This document shows positions 60,233 through 64,000 of a stretch of DNA of 64,000 nucleotides, in pieces. The DNA lies in assembly GCF_031755915.1 (NCBI RefSeq), contig NC_083387.1:7198501-7262500 (forward strand), in the 5' to 3' direction. Position 1 is the stretch's first letter; each line of letters starts with the position of its first letter. The notes under the pieces are model-generated. The model did not search any database. It worked only from the letters and a program-made list of their open reading frames with translations, and had not been told where the DNA came from. The translations under genes were made by a program, and so were the position numbers. This DNA comes from Ziziphus jujuba (Eukaryota > Streptophyta > Magnoliopsida > Rosales > Rhamnaceae).

Positions 60233-61293
60233 TGCGACAATCCGCACCTTTGGAATGGCCTAGTGGCATTTTTGTAAATATTTGAAGGAAGGGATCTTTG
60301 ATCCCGGGCCATGGAAATCTCTTAAGAATGTCACTAGGATGGTGCATGGCGGGCCAATATATAAAGGTTTGCTAGAGAAAACCCCATTATGATTTGTCGC
60401 ACAAAGTGATATCTACAACTGCCAGAATGGAAATGGCTAAATAAGCTCTTTAGGGAGGTGATCCGTGTCTGGCTCTCCATGGCCTCTAGCTTTGGCTTCA
60501 AGCTTGGGCTAAGAGAGCCTCCTATGGGCGCTGACAAGCTATGGGACGGGCATAAAGTGTCATGAAGATGGTCTTATGTCTCCGAGGGACAGGGAGTCTT
60601 GAGGACAGTACCGGTAGGCGCTACGAGCTGGTATTGCGCGTCACTCCTGTGCCAAAGGCTGAGTGTAGCATTCGCTATGCCATTTTCTATTGGCCATGAC
60701 AAAGACACACGCAGGCCTTTGTTACAAGGTTGTGGCAAATGTGCTATTGAACAGGAGCTCGGGTTCTGCCTTGTTCAAGAGGGTCAGGAGCTAAATAGAC
60801 ACAGACGGGACGACACCGTGCCATCGTGTGGCATTCATATGTGGGCGTCAGATCTTATGTTGCTACCTTAGGTGGCATGTTGGTACGATGCTAACGTGCA
60901 TGCCTCAGGGTCGTGTGCGATTCGTGATGTATATGGACCAAGGCCCGAACGGAAGCTGGGTTGCTGGCTAGATCTTGGCACAGAGTCGAGTTGCAGGCTA
61001 CTGAGTGGGCATGAGGCCATTAGGTTAGCTTGTTGAGCGGCATGAGCCTTGATGACTATGAGAACCTATATATGGGGCGAGCATCTTGGCTAATAGCCTT
61101 GATGCCGAGAAGCGATCATATTTGCCTATGTGTGAGACTCGCGAGAGTAGTTCTCGTCGGTGAACTTCAGGAGCGTACGATTGGTATCAGATGGGTCGAT
61201 ATATGAACTCAGATAGTGAGAAGGCTGGCCTTGACTAAAGAGTTTTGGCGCCGCATGGTCTATTTTCGCTGCATAAAATGTAAGATCATGACA
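60233..61293 (+). repeat. Right LTR
   Basis: 1061 bp, TGCGACAATCC… to …ATCATGACA, collinear with the left LTR. In the first 80 bp roughly a quarter of positions differ, mostly C/T or A/G; other parts are closer. Confidence 0.9.
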
Positions 61294-62194
61294 CTATACA
61301 CCATATATAAGCTACAAAATTACAGCTAGTGACTAAAAGCCACAAAATTATGTAGCTAGTGTTTCTTCAATTTTTTTTTTTTTTTTTTTTAAGTTTGTAA
61401 CTATCATTTTAATCACAAATCAATTATATATAATTAAAGTAAAAGCTTTAAAACAAAATTAAAGATCAAAAACATATATGTTACTAAACAAACATTTACA
61501 AGTTCCTTATTCAATTAAACCTTATAATAATATAAATGAATTAAACTTTAAACAAAATGATTATATATTGAAAAAACAACAACAAAAGAAATGATCGACA
61601 GCCAAGTGTAAAAAGAACATAGATCATCTTTAGGCATGCCTATTGCCTGCAAATAAAGTTTATTTAATAACAAGGTACAAAAAATAAATAAGCCCAATGG
61701 CTAATTTTATTCGCAACCCAAACCAAATTATTATGATAAACACACATATGATGGCAACTGCTTAAGCTTTGATCAGTACATAGAAGCCAACCTCACTCGT
61801 CTATCAGCACTATAACGGATAATATACATGCACAACTTACGACTTGCAGTAAACCCCATTGCTTGCTTTCACCCTTTTTATGGTCTTGTTTAGCATAATT
61901 TGTGAGAAGTAAAATGTAGCTTTAAGGTTCAAAAACCTATTTTCGATGTATTTGAACAATTTTTTTAGAAATACTTCAAACATCTAAAAAAATTTTTCGA
62001 TCAAAATAGATAAAGAATAATTTTTTTCAAAAATTACTTTTGAAAAACAAATTATCCCAAACAAATCTTATATATTGTTCTATTTCTAAGATCAATAAAC
62101 AACCAATGTATTATAAAGGAAACAAATAACTGTTGAAAGCTTATAGAAAGATTATGTGCGTCATCTAGTAGGTAATTAAAAAGAAAAAACAGCA
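61294..62194. other. AT-rich spacer
   Basis: Poly(T) at about 61371-61390 and a short tandem pair of ACAAAATTA…GCTAGTG blocks near 61314-61362. No gene. Confidence 0.5.
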
Positions 62195-63664
62195 TTAGAT
62201 CCTTGTTCTAAGGGGCGGGCTTTGGTTTAAAGTTGGAAGAGGCAACAACATCAACATCTGGGAAGACCCTTGGATCCCAGCCAATCCAATTCTAAACCTG
62301 TCGCTAATCCCATTTGTGATAATCTTTTTTTGGGAATGGTTGAGTCTTTGCTGCGGGAGGACGATAGCTGGAATATTCAGCTGTTGGAAGATCTTTTTGA
62401 CCAGGACACAATCCACAACAAACAAAAAGAATATTTTGGGTCAAGTTTAAAGGGGAGAAATAAATTTGTGTGGTTTGGGGACAAGTCTGGGTCCTTCTCT
62501 GTCAAATCTTCGTATTGGCTTAGTAATTGGAGGGATGTGGAGATTTCTAAATGGACGTTCATGTGGAGAAAGTAAATTACATGCAAGGACTAATTTCTTT
62601 ATTTGGAAGTTGGCCAATTCGGGGTCTGCCAACTTTCTGCAACGTGGCAGAGAGGAGTTTCTATGGAGAACATGGATTGCCCTCATGGATGTGGAAAGTG
62701 ATGTCCACTTATTTTTTGAATGTCACATTGCTAAGCTCCTTTGGTTTTTGTCGCCCGTGGAACATTAGATGGCGTGGGGTGCAAGGCAACAATATGATGT
62801 ATTATCTTACTATCATTGCTGATCCGGGAAAAACTCTTCCTGTATTGAAAGATGATAAAAATGATCTTTTTTTTTTTCTTTCTCTTCATTGCTCTGATTC
62901 TTGAGCATATTTGGTTTCTTCGAAACAAGATTGTTCATAGGGAGCAGATTAAGGATCTAAAGCCATCGGTGCAAGCCTTGAATAAAAGGTTTTGGAGAAT
63001 TCAAGACAGCGATGGAATCTGAGGGAGGAGGAAACTCCATCAATGTTGTCACCCCTTCAGTGAGATGGATATATAGCTCCTCCTAGGGGAAGTCTCAAAA
63101 TTAATACAGATGCAGCTGTGAAACCTCAAAAAAGCTTCCTCAAAGTGGTGGTCCTAGATAATACCGGGTCGGTGATCAAGGTCGGTGATCAAGGTCGCTA
63201 CCTTAGTAGAAGAGGTTTCTATCGCGGAAGTCGTTGAGTTAGCAACTATTTTTCATGGGTTGAGCCTAGCTCAACAGAATGATGGCGGTCGGGTCTATGT
63301 GGAAGGAAAGTGATGCCAAAGCAGTTATTCAAAGCTTAACAAACCATAAGTCTTACTCTTAGCATTGGTCAGCGGAGGACTTTTCACAGCATATTAAAGA
63401 GCTGTGTAAATTATTTTCTGTGCATTTCTTTTTTGTGGTGTCCCAGGAACTCAAATAGGCTTGCTCATATCCTTAGTCAATGGGCAACCAACCAAGCTTT
63501 TAATGGATCGCTCTATACTCATCATATTTCTAGGGACTTCAGTATTTGTATGAATCAGGAGAAGGGAATTGAACCTATTTCCTGATTCTGGGCATTTCTT
63601 TTGGTTGCCCTCTTTAGTTCTAATGAACTCCTGATTTCCACCCAAAAAAAAAAAAAAAAAAAAA
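62195..63664 (+). mobile_element. 5'-truncated, decayed LINE ending in poly(A)
   Basis: Read across frameshifts, the segment gives the last part of a plant non-LTR retrotransposon polyprotein. First come the pre-zinc-finger stretch GLWFKVGRGNNINIWEDPWI and VWFGDKSGSFSVKSSYWL, then the zf-RVT-like block (HARTNFFIWKLANSGLPTF, ESDVHLFFECHIAKLLWF). Next is an RN-containing linker (HIWFLRNKIVHRE), then an RNase H start KINTDAAVKPQKS and end NSNRLAHILSQWATNQAF. A poly(A) tail of 23 bases follows TTTCCACCC at 63642-63664. Several stops and frameshifts make it dead. No target duplication found, because the 5' break cannot be placed exactly. Confidence 0.8.
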
Positions 63665-64000
63665 AGAACTTATCAAAGTGGGGAAAAAATTTCTCCTACT
63701 CTTTTGCGAGTACAACTTCAACCTCTCACAAATTAGAACGACTCAAAATCACGTTGGTTTATGAGAGCCACCCTCCAAAAAGAGCAAAATTTGCTCCAAA
63801 GTGGGGTCACAAAAAGATAATATACGTAGTAGTACAATTGGGAAGGAAAATTAATGCATCACATCATTATTAATTGGATAGTATCATTGTTCAATATTTT
63901 TTTCATTTTCTTTTTTTTTTTTTTTTTAAAAAAAAAAGAAAAAAAAGTAGAATTTGGGAAGGGAATGGGGAGTAGCGTGTACTAGCGAGAAGTTGGTGAG
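63665..64000. other. Right-edge flank
   Basis: Unique sequence with a poly(T)/poly(A) stretch at about 63911-63948, then a GC-richer end that may begin the next gene's leader. No coding exon can be supported. Confidence 0.4.

Larger units (their letters stand above)
56301..61293 (+). mobile_element. LTR retrotransposon, non-autonomous (LARD-like)
   Basis: 4993-bp element with two direct LTRs (56301-57369 and 60233-61293), each starting TG and ending CA. The flanks read CTATG on the left and CTATA on the right, a 5-bp target duplication with one mismatch. A primer-binding site follows the left LTR and a purine tract precedes the right LTR. The 2863-bp interior is far less AT-rich than the window but shows no recognisable gag, protease, integrase, reverse transcriptase or RNase H. 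This is the make-up of a large retrotransposon derivative mobilised by a partner. LTR differences are many and mostly transitions, as expected of an old methylated insertion. Confidence 0.88.

Noticed and set aside
1..64000. tRNA, rRNA, known conserved microRNA and CRISPR features
   Set aside because: Looked for by eye; no tRNA-like cloverleaf, rRNA block, familiar plant miRNA core or spaced-repeat array was found. A covariance-model scan was not possible.

Overview
This is nuclear DNA from a eudicot plant. It is AT-rich, has GT-AG introns throughout, and carries plant-only gene families: A-type cytochrome P450s of the CYP82 family, a two-domain GTP cyclohydrolase I, and cyclin C of the plant type. 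It also holds LINE, LTR-retrotransposon and MITE debris. I cannot fix the order or species from sequence alone. A woody rosid is a guess.

Layout. 1-2467 (minus): 5' part of an ERD2-like (KDEL-receptor family) gene that runs off the left edge. 3736-30674: a CYP82 cluster of four apparently intact two-exon genes (one minus, three plus) and at least two broken copies. The genes are separated by long AT-rich spacers holding LINE remnants, an hAT-like non-autonomous element and local tandem duplications. The last gene sits beside a partial duplicate of its own promoter and N-terminus. 31011-33715: tandem repeat and a CGAT-motif repeat element. 34035-38103 (plus): nine-exon cyclin C gene with a small inverted-repeat element in an intron. 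38816-39557 (minus): three-exon gene for a small His/Cys-rich protein with an acidic tail. 40151-47080: repeats only (tandem duplication, LINE scrap, hAT-like element with coding remnants, MITEs). 48337-51152 (plus): GTP cyclohydrolase I. 52660-55813 (minus): nine-exon gene for a tail-anchored P-loop GTPase-like protein. 56301-61293: a complete but coding-poor LTR retrotransposon (LARD-like) with about 1.06-kb LTRs, PBS, PPT and a near-matching 5-bp target duplication. 62195-63664: 3' part of a decayed LINE ending in poly(A).

How the genes fit together. The CYP82 genes are a locally expanded specialised-metabolism family. All four share one phase-0 intron just before the I-helix oxygen-binding motif, so they descend from one two-exon ancestor. 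The flanking genes are single-copy housekeeping genes (secretory retrieval, Mediator kinase module, folate/pterin synthesis, membrane GTPase) and are not obviously linked to the P450s. Exon boundaries were derived by hand from splice sites, reading phase and family resemblance. No database search was run.
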